Below are positions 57,300 through 63,979 of a DNA stretch of 64,000 bases, piece by piece. The position numbers and the translations under genes were made by a program. Where the stretch lies: IMG/VR virus record IMGVR_UViG_3300050821_008548, positions 1 through 64,000 of that record. The stretch is one strand, 5' to 3'. Source of the DNA: a virus. Every line of letters starts with the position of its first letter. Within the stretch, counting starts at the first letter, position 1. The notes beneath the pieces are model-generated. The model saw only the letters and a list, made by a program, of their open reading frames with translations, was not told the origin of the DNA and searched no databases.

Positions 57300-57310
57300 G
57301 TGCGTCATGG

Positions 57311-57322
57311 TCGATTCTTGGG
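57311..57322. promoter_or_regulatory. Shared 12-bp motif upstream of leftward promoters, copy 1
   Basis: TCGATTCTTGGG (plus strand) lies about 12 bases upstream of the -35 box at 57299. The identical 12-mer occurs at 63110-63121, in the gap before the other leftward gene block. A CATG(G) precedes both. It is a candidate regulator site. Confidence 0.45.
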
Positions 57323-57348
57323 GCCGGAATGGCTGCACGTGGCGCGCA

Positions 57349-57525
57349 TTATGCAGAATCCTTCGCCCTGCGTTCCTCGCTCCGGTAGTCGTGCTTCGAC
57401 CCGAAGCAGATCGGGCACTCTAGCGGCGGCAGCCCACCGCAACGCACTAATCCGTCATCCTCGCAGTAGGTGCAAAGCGCCCACGTATGCTTGCCATCCT
57501 TTGAGGTTCCGCTGAGGGCGCGCAT
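57349..57525 (-). CDS. Small zinc-ribbon protein (58 aa)
   Basis: ATG 57525 shares a base with the upstream TAA. CTYC and CPIC pairs form a ribbon in the middle. The end (RRAKDSA) includes the ATAATGCGCGC-type motif across its stop codon. Confidence 0.62.
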   Translation of the reverse strand: MRALSGTSKDGKHTWALCTYCEDDGLVRCGGLPPLECPICFGSKHDYRSEERRAKDSA

Positions 57526-57893
57526 TATCGCCTCCCCGCCTCCCGACGCGGATCGAGTCTCGCCAGCAGCTCGTCCGCTTCCCTGCTCGTGTGGATCCGC
57601 GTCAGGTTCCGCAGCGCCGCGAGCAGGTCGTCGCGGTCGGTCACTACGCGATGGGCGGCCTCGTACGCGGTCTCTTCGCCAGCACGAAGCGTCTTGCAGA
57701 CGTCGTCGAGCTCCTTGTCGAGGTCCGCGGCTCGGGCCAGCGAAGCTTCGTGGATGTCGGATCGCACGTACGTCGGTCCCTCCGGGTTGAGCAGTCGACC
57801 GGTCGCCCATGCGGACTTGAATCGCCATTGGTCACGTTCGTAGACGATCTCCACACCTTCGGGCGGCGCCATCTTCCGCAGATCAGCGGTCAT
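57525..57893 (-). CDS. Hypothetical helical protein (122 aa)
   Basis: ATG 57893 overlaps the upstream stop by 4 bases. A short beta segment (VEIVYERDQWRFKSAW) is followed by long charged helices (LARAADLDKELDDVCKTLRA). No family is recognised. Confidence 0.6.
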   Translation of the reverse strand: MTADLRKMAPPEGVEIVYERDQWRFKSAWATGRLLNPEGPTYVRSDIHEASLARAADLDKELDDVCKTLRAGEETAYEAAHRVVTDRDDLLAALRNLTRIHTSREADELLARLDPRREAGRR

Positions 57894-58096
57894 CGGGCCG
57901 ATCCTTGAATCGCCGCGTCGAAGGCGTCGAGCTCCACATCGGGAAACGGTGCGTCGGCGTTCCGATAGCGCTCCGCAGCCTCGACCACATCCAGCGCAGC
58001 AATCAGAGTTCTCGTTGCGACCGACGCACTGCAAGCCTCGCTCGTGCAGCGGCAGCCGGTAGTCAGTACGTGCTCTCGAAGATCGTCGATGGTCAT
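57890..58096 (-). CDS. Hypothetical protein (68 aa)
   Basis: ATG 58096 overlaps the upstream stop by 4 bases. It is mostly helical with a CRCTSEAC cluster near the N-terminus. The function is unknown. Confidence 0.58.
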   Translation of the reverse strand: MTIDDLREHVLTTGCRCTSEACSASVATRTLIAALDVVEAAERYRNADAPFPDVELDAFDAAIQGSAR

Positions 58097-58536
58097 CCTT
58101 CCTCTCCTCCCGCCAGCGCGGCGCGGGCTGCCTTGACTCCAAGGTCGAACGCCATCGCCAGTGTGACTGACAGCCTGTCCTGATCCGCACGAACTTCATC
58201 GCGAAGCTTCGTGAGTTCGACCACCGGCAACGGTACGTCCAGCTCGCGCAGCTCCCTCGCCTGCTCCTCGAGCGCGGCGATAAGGGCGGGGATGTCGGTG
58301 CGGGCGTGGGCGATGAACGGCCCGTCGATGTCCCGGTCCGCCTCATAGTCCTGCTCGCAGGTAGCGATGACGAATTCGTGCTCTGGCTCGTCCAGTTCGC
58401 AGTCCTCGAATGGGCACTCACCCTCTCCTGGGCACTTCATCGTCGCATGAACGTATGCTCCGCCTGACGTCCACGGCCCCGGCGTCGCCCTCTGCTCTCG
58501 CTCTCGAATGGCCGCGAGTTGGGTGGGGGAGATCAT
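58093..58536 (-). CDS. Ea22-like small phage protein (147 aa)
   Basis: ATG 58536 overlaps the upstream stop by 4 bases. REREQRATPGPWTSGGAYV and FIAHARTDIPALIAALEEQA are the recurring motifs of Ea22-type early proteins of temperate phages, whose role is unknown. A Cys-rich insert (CPGEGECPFEDC) lies between them. Confidence 0.68.
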   Translation of the reverse strand: MISPTQLAAIREREQRATPGPWTSGGAYVHATMKCPGEGECPFEDCELDEPEHEFVIATCEQDYEADRDIDGPFIAHARTDIPALIAALEEQARELRELDVPLPVVELTKLRDEVRADQDRLSVTLAMAFDLGVKAARAALAGGEEG

Positions 58537-58613
58537 GGCTGTCCCGAATACCAGATGGCCCATCCGATGAAAGAGAGCACCGCGAGAAACAGCACCACAT
58601 CAGGCCACGGCAT
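58533..58613 (-). CDS. Tiny membrane peptide (26 aa)
   Basis: ATG 58613 shares a base with the upstream TGA and has GGAGG 8-12 nt upstream. MPWPDVVLFLAVLSFIGWAI is one membrane helix. Overlap on both sides supports it despite its size. Confidence 0.5.
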   Translation of the reverse strand: MPWPDVVLFLAVLSFIGWAIWYSGQP

Positions 58614-58834
58614 CACCCCCGCCTCCTTCCCACCCGCACAACCCGCACCACCTCGCGCCAGTCCGGGCCCCACATGCGCGCCGTGCGGAATGCGTCGCTG
58701 CGGGACATCGCGAACGCGTGGGCGCGGTCGTACCAGAGCGCGACGCCGCGGTAGAAGGACGACCAGCCCTGCAAGTAGGATGTCGCTGCGGTCCTGGAGA
58801 GGCCGCGGCGGAGGCGCAGGAGGTAGTGGGTCAC
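58613..58834 (-). CDS. Hypothetical protein (73 aa)
   Basis: GTG 58834 is chosen because it overlaps the upstream stop by 4 bases; a GTG 27 nt upstream is possible. The product is basic, Trp/Tyr/Arg-rich and helical (TSYLQGWSSFYRGVALWYDR). No family is recognised. Confidence 0.55.
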   Translation of the reverse strand: MTHYLLRLRRGLSRTAATSYLQGWSSFYRGVALWYDRAHAFAMSRSDAFRTARMWGPDWREVVRVVRVGRRRG

Positions 58835-58944
58835 CTCCGCCACCACTTCGCAAACAGCCACGCGTCGCGGCGCGCGTTGTAGGCTGGGAGGTTGTCTACG
58901 TAGACGCCGAGGATGGGGCAGCGGTAGGCGATGAGGTGGATCAT
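58831..58944 (-). CDS. Hypothetical small protein (37 aa)
   Basis: ATG 58944 starts 7 bases after the preceding gene's stop. MIHLIAYRCPILGVYVDNLP is beta-like, followed by a Trp/Arg helix. Position and coupling are the main support. Confidence 0.48.
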   Translation of the reverse strand: MIHLIAYRCPILGVYVDNLPAYNARRDAWLFAKWWRR

Positions 58945-58951
58945 GGGGAGC

Positions 58952-59410
58952 TCAGAACGGCAACGGCGTCTCTCCGCCCGAGTCGAAGTCGCCCCCATGT
59001 GACGCCCCAGGTGCGGCAGGCGCCGGCATGGGCCGCCCGGAGTTCCTGCGGGCCCACGCCCGGCAGATCTTGGCCTCGAAGGTGTCGGCCTCGTGCCACG
59101 GCTTGCCATTGTTGTTCAGGCGCACCGGGTTCTCCTTGCGCCCCTGCTCCGCCTTCCAGTCGAGGAAGGACGCCTGCGCCTCGTGCCAGGCAGCGGGGGC
59201 CTGGCTGTAGCGAAGTCCGACCATCGTCGGGCCCGAGTAGCGCTTCGGGTCTTTCTTGATCTCCTTGTCGGCCCACGCGTTGTCGAGCTGGTGGTCGGGC
59301 AGCGCGTCGCCAGATGCGGAGGCGGCGGCCGATGGGACGGCGGCCAGCAGCCGGTCGACCTTCGCCTCGATGATCTCGAGGCGGCGCAGTATCTCCTCCC
59401 CAGCGCCCAT
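58952..59410 (-). CDS. RecT-linked hypothetical protein, possible ssDNA-binding factor (152 aa)
   Basis: ATG 59410 shares a base with the recT stop. A coiled coil at residues 5-30 (LRRLEIIEAKVDRLLAAV) precedes a domain with SGPTMVGLRYSQAPAAWHEA and FEAKICRAWARRNSG. Tight coupling suggests it works with RecT. I considered an SSB, but no OB-fold signature is evident. The C-terminus GGETPLPF ends in Pro-Phe, as SSB tails do, but lacks their acidic run. Confidence 0.62.
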   Translation of the reverse strand: MGAGEEILRRLEIIEAKVDRLLAAVPSAAASASGDALPDHQLDNAWADKEIKKDPKRYSGPTMVGLRYSQAPAAWHEAQASFLDWKAEQGRKENPVRLNNNGKPWHEADTFEAKICRAWARRNSGRPMPAPAAPGASHGGDFDSGGETPLPF

Positions 59411-60300
59411 CAGGACGCCGTCTCCGGCTTGGTCTCCACCAACTCGCCGGTGGCCGGATCGTGCGCCCCGCCGCCCATGAGCGCGGCCTCGAGCGAGGCG
59501 GTGTCCCCGGGGGTCATCGCGCTCGGCAGTGCGGGGCGGTCGTCGAAGTCCCCGTCGGCCGTCATGGCCAGTGCCTGCTCCATGACCGGGTCGTAAACGG
59601 GCAGGTGCTTGCACAAGCGGCGGATCGCGCTCTTTCGCACCATCTCCTCTTCCCAGTTGGCCCACGGACCCGCGGTGGTCCCGCTCGCGGGGGAGGCTGC
59701 GCGGATCTTCGCGATGTCCTTCTTGGACAGAGGCTCGATCTGCTTGGCGCCATCGACGTAGATGGCGATCGCGTACCCGGCCACGATGGCGCCTCGGTCC
59801 TCGACGTCGTAGTTGGGGACGTGCGTAAGCGTCGGATTGTCACCGAGCGTCACCTGGTACTCGTCTTGGTCGTAGACCGCGTGGGCGTCGAATCGAGCGA
59901 CCTTCCCCGTGCGTCGGGCGATGTCCTCGAAACCGCGCCACCCGGGGTCGAAGGTGGCCTCGAGCTTCTTGGTGTGCTTGTTAGCCCGAGGGATGAGGTA
60001 GCCACGTCCGTTGGTGCCACCTGGGACGATGCCCATCGCCGCTGCATCCATGAGGCACCGGAGCACGCTCTCTGGGGAGCACTTGAGCAGATCCGGGGAA
60101 CGCGAAGCCGCCATGAGCGCCAGGCGGATCAGGTCGTCGGGTTTCATGAACTTCGCTGCAACCTCGGCGAGCTTCGCTTTGACGTCCTGTCGCTCGAGGA
60201 ACGCGTGCAGCGTGTTCGCGTACTTCGGGGCCTCCTGGATCGGCGCGCTGCCGTTTGCGGCTGGCGTCATTGCCTGATTCGTGGCGTTGCTAGTGGCCAT
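59410..60300 (-). CDS. recT: RecT-family single-strand annealing protein
   Basis: This 296-residue recombinase anneals complementary single strands made by the partner exonuclease. Family motifs are plain: MKPDDLIRLALMAASRSPDL, DAAAMGIVPGGTNGRGYLIP, FDPGWRGFEDIARRTGKV and WEEEMVRKSAIRRLCKHLPV. ATG 60300 has AGGAGA 7 nt upstream. The exonuclease lies two genes upstream, separated by a broken HNH gene. Confidence 0.93.
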   Translation of the reverse strand: MATSNATNQAMTPAANGSAPIQEAPKYANTLHAFLERQDVKAKLAEVAAKFMKPDDLIRLALMAASRSPDLLKCSPESVLRCLMDAAAMGIVPGGTNGRGYLIPRANKHTKKLEATFDPGWRGFEDIARRTGKVARFDAHAVYDQDEYQVTLGDNPTLTHVPNYDVEDRGAIVAGYAIAIYVDGAKQIEPLSKKDIAKIRAASPASGTTAGPWANWEEEMVRKSAIRRLCKHLPVYDPVMEQALAMTADGDFDDRPALPSAMTPGDTASLEAALMGGGAHDPATGELVETKPETAS

Positions 60301-60316
60301 GATCTGTTCTCCTGTT

Positions 60317-60857
60317 CTATTCTTGTACCCGTACCGTTTTCCGGATGTACCGACTGACCGACGCTAGGCTGACGCCGAACTCCGTGGCCAATGCCAGCAT
60401 CGTCACGCCGCCGGCGGCATATCGAGCGCGAATGGTAGCGACTGCGGCAAAGTCTGGCGCAGATGGCTTATTCCGTTGTCCTCTGGCCAGACGATCTGGA
60501 TACAGGCGCGCCCCATTATTGTCCCCGCGGGCCGCCCTCTCGGGGTGCAGGCGCAGGCCGGCGCGGTCCCCGCGAGCCTGTCGGCCCTTGCTCCGGCCTG
60601 ACGCAGGACGGGTTGTCACACCTGTGACATACGCACGTGCCGTGAAAACCGGGTCCCGACGGGATCGGGCCATATGCCCACTCCCACGACAGCCTGTGGG
60701 CCTTCACGGAAGGCCTGGCAGTGCTGAGACCAAATACGCCATAGCCTGGCCCCATGCGCGCACCAGTCCATACCCAACACGGTCCGAGATTGGGCCTGTG
60801 TGGCGGGACGGGCCCGCTCTTGTCCACCTTGTTCCAAAATCTCTCCAGTGGCGTCAT
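60317..60857 (-). pseudogene. Decayed HNH endonuclease (internal deletion plus frameshift)
   Basis: From ATG 60857 the frame reads as an HNH_3-type endonuclease (ERFWNKVDKSG, CWVWTGARMGPGYGVFGLST, AHRLSWEWAYGPIP, CHRCDNPSCVRP) and then turns to nonsense. The expected continuation reappears in another frame downstream: KGRQARGDRAG, repeats like ARGDNNGARLYPDRLARG, and an HTH (TEFGVSLASVSRYI) ending at 60317. The lost piece covers the usual H-x-LG-T...N...D core. It is therefore a dead homing-type gene between the exonuclease and recT. Confidence 0.8.
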
Positions 60858-60867
60858 CGGTGGGCCC

Positions 60868-61743
60868 CTAGTACCAGACAGGTAGCTCCAGCTCCTGGAT
60901 GGCATCGGAGAAGCCTGGCCAACTACCGGTCGCCACGCAGTCGGCCATGGTTCTCATCAACTCACGCACTCTCCCATACGTTATGGCAATGTCCACTGCT
61001 CTCATGGTGTAGATCGCCACCGCGTGAGGCGGCGCCGATTCGACGGCTATGTACAGAAAATACCGAACTTCCTTGCCGATGGCGCCGAAGCCCGCGCGGT
61101 AGTGCGTATCCTGGATTCCGTATCCGTACTTCGCCACGTCGCGCGCGAAGGCTCGGGGTGACGCGTCTCGACACGACTTGATGTCGATGACCGCGCCCAG
61201 GTCCGGGCGGTACCTGTCCGCTCGCAGGCGGCACGGCAGCCCCGTTTCCTTGTCGGCCCAGGCCACCGTGACCTCTGGCAGCCCGCCGGAGAGCAGGCGA
61301 CTCGCCTTGGGGTGACGCTGGATCGCGGAGACCATGCCCATCAGCGCAGCGCCCTCGGCGCCCGACAGAACCTCGTGATTTGCGTGGACCCTGCGGAACT
61401 CGTCGCGGCGTGTCTTGTTGATCTTCGCCTGCTCCGAGCCGCAGTCGTCCGTCTTGCGGCAGGGGCCGAAGTCGGGGGCCATGATGTACTCCTGCGCGAA
61501 CCGCTCCGGCTCGAGCAGGGCCATGTGCGTGGCGCGCCCGAGCGACAGCGACGGCGTGTCCTCGTCCTCGGTCGAGGTCGCCCACGTGTAGTAGTGCAGG
61601 GGCGATTGCGCCATGTACTGGAGGGCCGTCTTGCGGACCACGCCGAGCTCGCGTGCGAGGTAGCGGTGAGCAGGTACGTCCGGGTGAAGGCCCGGCGGAA
61701 GGGCGAGCGGCGGCGCCCCGCGGATTGAGATCGCGGCGGTCAT
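60868..61743 (-). CDS. PD-(D/E)XK exonuclease (RecE/YqaJ-like)
   Basis: This roughly 291-residue protein makes single-stranded tails for RecT. RLRADRYRPDLGAVIDIKSC carries the D...D-x-K metal site, and TPSLSLGRATHMALLEPERF plus YGIQDTHYRAGFGAIG match exodeoxyribonuclease-VIII-like phage proteins. ATG 61743 is preferred; GTG 61752 is an in-frame alternative. The C-terminus is Trp/Leu-rich. Confidence 0.85.
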   Translation of the reverse strand: MTAAISIRGAPPLALPPGLHPDVPAHRYLARELGVVRKTALQYMAQSPLHYYTWATSTEDEDTPSLSLGRATHMALLEPERFAQEYIMAPDFGPCRKTDDCGSEQAKINKTRRDEFRRVHANHEVLSGAEGAALMGMVSAIQRHPKASRLLSGGLPEVTVAWADKETGLPCRLRADRYRPDLGAVIDIKSCRDASPRAFARDVAKYGYGIQDTHYRAGFGAIGKEVRYFLYIAVESAPPHAVAIYTMRAVDIAITYGRVRELMRTMADCVATGSWPGFSDAIQELELPVWY

Positions 61744-61768
61744 GCGGGCCACCAGATGAGAGACAGCT

Positions 61769-62020
61769 TCATTCGCTCACCCCAGTCTGCGTCACCGTGT
61801 CGTACGCGAACCCCTCGGCGATCTCGAGGTCGATCCAGTGCTGGAAAAACTCCCGGTGCGCCGCCTCCAGCTTGGCCCTGGCCGCCTCGCAAGCGTCGTC
61901 GGACTCGAGCATGGCGCTCTCGTCATCGGCCGAAATGAGGCATCGGGCCTCGGCCACGCGTCGGCGCTCGGCTTTGGCGTCCAGGACGCGAATGGCGAGT
62001 TGGGTCAGGCGGTCCTTCAT
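61769..62020 (-). CDS. Hypothetical helical protein (83 aa)
   Basis: ATG 62020 overlaps the upstream stop by 4 bases. It is a charged helical hairpin (AKAERRRVAEARCLISADDE, then ARAKLEAAHREFFQHWIDLE). No family is recognised. Confidence 0.58.
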   Translation of the reverse strand: MKDRLTQLAIRVLDAKAERRRVAEARCLISADDESAMLESDDACEAARAKLEAAHREFFQHWIDLEIAEGFAYDTVTQTGVSE

Positions 62021-62190
62021 GGCCCATTCTCCAGCAGCTCCTCGATCACCATCACGAGGTGCCCGACAGCCAGGGCGACTGAGTGAAGCGCCTCGGCCGG
62101 ATCTCGAAGCTCTTCTTGCTTCGCGTCGTTGAGCAGCTGGCGGACGTCGTCGAGGACGGTGCGCAGCTGGGCGCGGGCTTCGGGGCTCAT
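62017..62190 (-). CDS. Hypothetical helical protein (57 aa)
   Basis: ATG 62190 overlaps the upstream stop by 4 bases. Two acidic amphipathic helices (QLRTVLDDVRQLLNDAKQEE, then GHLVMVIEELLENG) are visible. The function is unknown. Confidence 0.56.
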   Translation of the reverse strand: MSPEARAQLRTVLDDVRQLLNDAKQEELRDPAEALHSVALAVGHLVMVIEELLENGP

Positions 62191-62465
62191 GGAGCCACCC
62201 CGACCGACGCCCTGAGCTCCATCCCCAGCCGCGTCTCTTCCGCCGCGTCCCGCCAGGCCGAGAACGCGTCGTTGGCCAGACGGATCGCCCGGTCGAGCCA
62301 TGGGTCCTCGACGGTGGCCACGAGGCACTCGCCGACCATGACGCGCACGACGTAGCTGCCGGGGATGCTCTCGATCGAGAGGCGCCACTCGGCGGCGCGC
62401 TTGCACATCTTCTCTCCGGCGCGGAGATCGGAGAGGGAGTCGAGGAGGCGGTCGGTGGGGGTCAT
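62187..62465 (-). CDS. Hypothetical protein (92 aa)
   Basis: ATG 62465 overlaps the upstream stop by 4 bases. Helices surround a beta-hairpin (SYVVRVMVGECLVATVEDPW). It may be a small dsRBD-like or regulatory fold, but no family is recognised. Confidence 0.58.
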   Translation of the reverse strand: MTPTDRLLDSLSDLRAGEKMCKRAAEWRLSIESIPGSYVVRVMVGECLVATVEDPWLDRAIRLANDAFSAWRDAAEETRLGMELRASVGVAP

Positions 62466-62668
62466 GATGCGGCCTCCGGATCGACAAGCTCAATCTCGGA
62501 GGACACGGCATACCCGCGCGCACCCCACACCCTCTCAAGCCGCGCGAGCTCGTCGGGGGTACGAAGAACGGGAAGCCGAACGGTCAGAGCGCCCAGCGTC
62601 AGCGAGACGCGGCGCATCTCGGCGAAGCCCGCAAGGCGGGCGGTGCGGCTGGAGAGCCAGGGGATCAC
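62462..62668 (-). CDS. Hypothetical protein (68 aa)
   Basis: GTG 62668 overlaps the upstream stop by 4 bases. It is a compact alpha/beta sequence (RVSLTLGALTVRLPVLRTPD). The function is unknown. Confidence 0.56.
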   Translation of the reverse strand: MIPWLSSRTARLAGFAEMRRVSLTLGALTVRLPVLRTPDELARLERVWGARGYAVSSEIELVDPEAAS

Positions 62669-63036
62669 GCGACCTCCATGTCGCCCGGGGGCCCGCATGG
62701 TGTCGTCGAGTGGACCGAAGCCGGTGGCTCGGTCTTGGTCGGCGCCTCCGTCCACTCGCCACACACGTTGCACACGAGGCGTGTGGCACCATCGACGGTC
62801 GGCCAGGGCAGCCAGTCGGCTTTGCCGCAGCAGGAGCAGGCGGGCGTTGTCGACGGGCCCCATGCGAGGGCGTCGTAGTCGACGAGCTCTCCGGAGCCGC
62901 CGCAGTCCAGGCAGTCGAACGACGGACCGGCCGGGCAGTCGCTGTCGTCGCGCTGGTACTGGACGCGGCCGGAGCCGGAGCAGGCTCCGCACTCGGTGAT
63001 GGGGGACGGGGGCGGGGGGATGGCGGGACGGGGCAT
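62665..63036 (-). CDS. DnaJ-type zinc-finger protein (123 aa)
   Basis: ATG 63036 has GGAGG 9 nt upstream. CGACSGSG and CLDCGGSG are CxxCxGxG motifs as in the DnaJ Cys-rich domain. CSCC and CNVC form a second ribbon near residue 80. It is the first gene of the leftward recombination block, after a regulatory gap. Confidence 0.7.
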   Translation of the reverse strand: MPRPAIPPPPSPITECGACSGSGRVQYQRDDSDCPAGPSFDCLDCGGSGELVDYDALAWGPSTTPACSCCGKADWLPWPTVDGATRLVCNVCGEWTEAPTKTEPPASVHSTTPCGPPGDMEVA

Positions 63037-63132
63037 CTTCGTGACCTCCAGCTAACGGATAGCTTACGCCCGTAGTAGTGACGCGCAATAATAAAGCGCC
63101 CGCCCCATGTCGATTCTTGGGACGGGCCCCGG
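63037..63132 (-). promoter_or_regulatory. Probable leftward promoter/operator gap
   Basis: The gap contains the second copy of TCGATTCTTGGG (63110-63121). An AT-rich TTTATTATTG segment at about 63095-63086 (minus strand) could hold a -10 box (TATTAT). A TCGACA hexamer lies 14 bases upstream, too close for a standard promoter, so an activator-dependent promoter is possible. A variant TTGCGCG motif also occurs here. Confidence 0.45.
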
Positions 63133-63375
63133 CTAACGCAGCGGGATGGTGGCGGACTGACGGGTAACGCTCGGCGCGTCTCGGCGCACACCGGTCAGCG
63201 CCGCCTCGATGCGATCAAGAAACCAGCACCACTCGTCGATGGTGGCGACCTGATCGGCGAACGTCTCGGCGCACGCGATCGCGGGCTCGCTCCACCGCAA
63301 CGGATGCCTGTCGAGGGCACAAGCAAACGTGTCTGCAGCGACGCTCTCCCGCACCCCAGAAGCGAGCCTAGCCAT
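63133..63375 (-). CDS. Hypothetical protein downstream of the repressor (80 aa)
   Basis: ATG 63375 lacks a ribosome site and lies 5 bases after a long dyad, which may control it. The sequence is helical with ATIDEWCWFLDRIEAALTGV. No family is recognised. A role in immunity or lysogeny is possible only from position. Confidence 0.52.
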   Translation of the reverse strand: MARLASGVRESVAADTFACALDRHPLRWSEPAIACAETFADQVATIDEWCWFLDRIEAALTGVRRDAPSVTRQSATIPLR

Positions 63376-63380
63376 GTTTG

Positions 63381-63403
63381 GTGCGTGGCACCATGCCACG
63401 CAC
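63381..63403. promoter_or_regulatory. 23-bp perfect dyad, probable operator
   Basis: GTGCGTGGCA-CCA-TGCCACGCAC is a perfect 10-bp inverted repeat with a 3-base spacer, directly before the 80-residue gene and downstream of the repressor gene. No second copy was found in the window. It is longer than most chance dyads and fits a dimeric HTH repressor site or an mRNA hairpin covering the start. Confidence 0.6.
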
Positions 63404-63451
63404 GCCGCGTGTTGCTAACGCGTTTCGCTCGCGTCGCGAAAAAAGGTGGGA

Positions 63452-63979
63452 CTACCGACCCGAGCGTGGGCCGCCGCGGATTATTTCCGCGAGAGACTCA
63501 TCCGTTCGCCTCAGAAGGTCGTGCCAGTCTTCGGGCGTGTAGCTGCGCGATCGAGGGATGGTCAGCGCCATTTTGCTCACAGCGGCGATCACGTGCGCCG
63601 CCCACCGACGAGAGGCCATGGCCCTATACAGATCCGGCGGTGCCCCGCCGAGCAGCACCTCTACCGGGACGCGATCGGCATCGGCGATCTTTGTAGCCGT
63701 GTGGTAGCCGGGCGTCGCGGTGCGGTTCTTGATCTTGCCGACGGTCTGCTGGGAGATGCCGGTGTGCTCACCCACAGCCTTCTCGGAACCCTTCTCATTG
63801 AGAAGGTCCACGATGCGATCCCGGACACGTTCGGCTTCGACTTGATTGAGGGCACGGGCTGACACTTGGCCGACACTATCAGGCGGGGCTACGCCTAGAA
63901 GCGTAAGCGTCCGGTGGCCATCGAGTCGGTGTTTCATGCGGAAAACGGCCCCCGACACGGCCGGTTCGCATTTTCCCAT
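63452..63979 (-). CDS. XRE-family phage repressor
   Basis: This 175-residue protein has an HTH near residues 55-95 (DLLNEKGSEKAVGEHTGISQ, then TVGKIKNR), the lambda-repressor-like DNA-binding fold. The C-terminal 65 residues are helical and lack the Ser/Lys of self-cleaving LexA/CI proteins, so induction would need another route. ATG 63979 lacks a clear ribosome site and the frame is open to the window edge, so the true start may be elsewhere, including ATG 63937 or beyond the window. Confidence 0.75.
   Translation of the reverse strand: MGKCEPAVSGAVFRMKHRLDGHRTLTLLGVAPPDSVGQVSARALNQVEAERVRDRIVDLLNEKGSEKAVGEHTGISQQTVGKIKNRTATPGYHTATKIADADRVPVEVLLGGAPPDLYRAMASRRWAAHVIAAVSKMALTIPRSRSYTPEDWHDLLRRTDESLAEIIRGGPRSGR

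Larger units (their letters stand above)
55269..57529 (-). repeat. Series of intercistronic TGCGCGC motifs in the leftward operon
   Basis: Read on the minus strand, CACTGCGCGC occurs at 55278-55269, 55508-55499, 55893-55884 and 56260-56251. ATAATGCGCGC forms occur at about 56575-56565, 57352-57342 and 57528-57518. In most cases the copy overlaps or follows a stop codon and precedes the next gene's AGGAG site. Two copies share 19 of 20 bases (GGATTC-A/T-GCATAATGCGCGC) across unrelated gene ends. They are too regular to be chance coding similarity. Confidence 0.7.

Noticed and set aside
63452-63979. LexA/CI-type self-cleaving repressor
   Set aside because: The C-terminal part lacks the Ser-Lys peptidase pattern; only the HTH can be supported.
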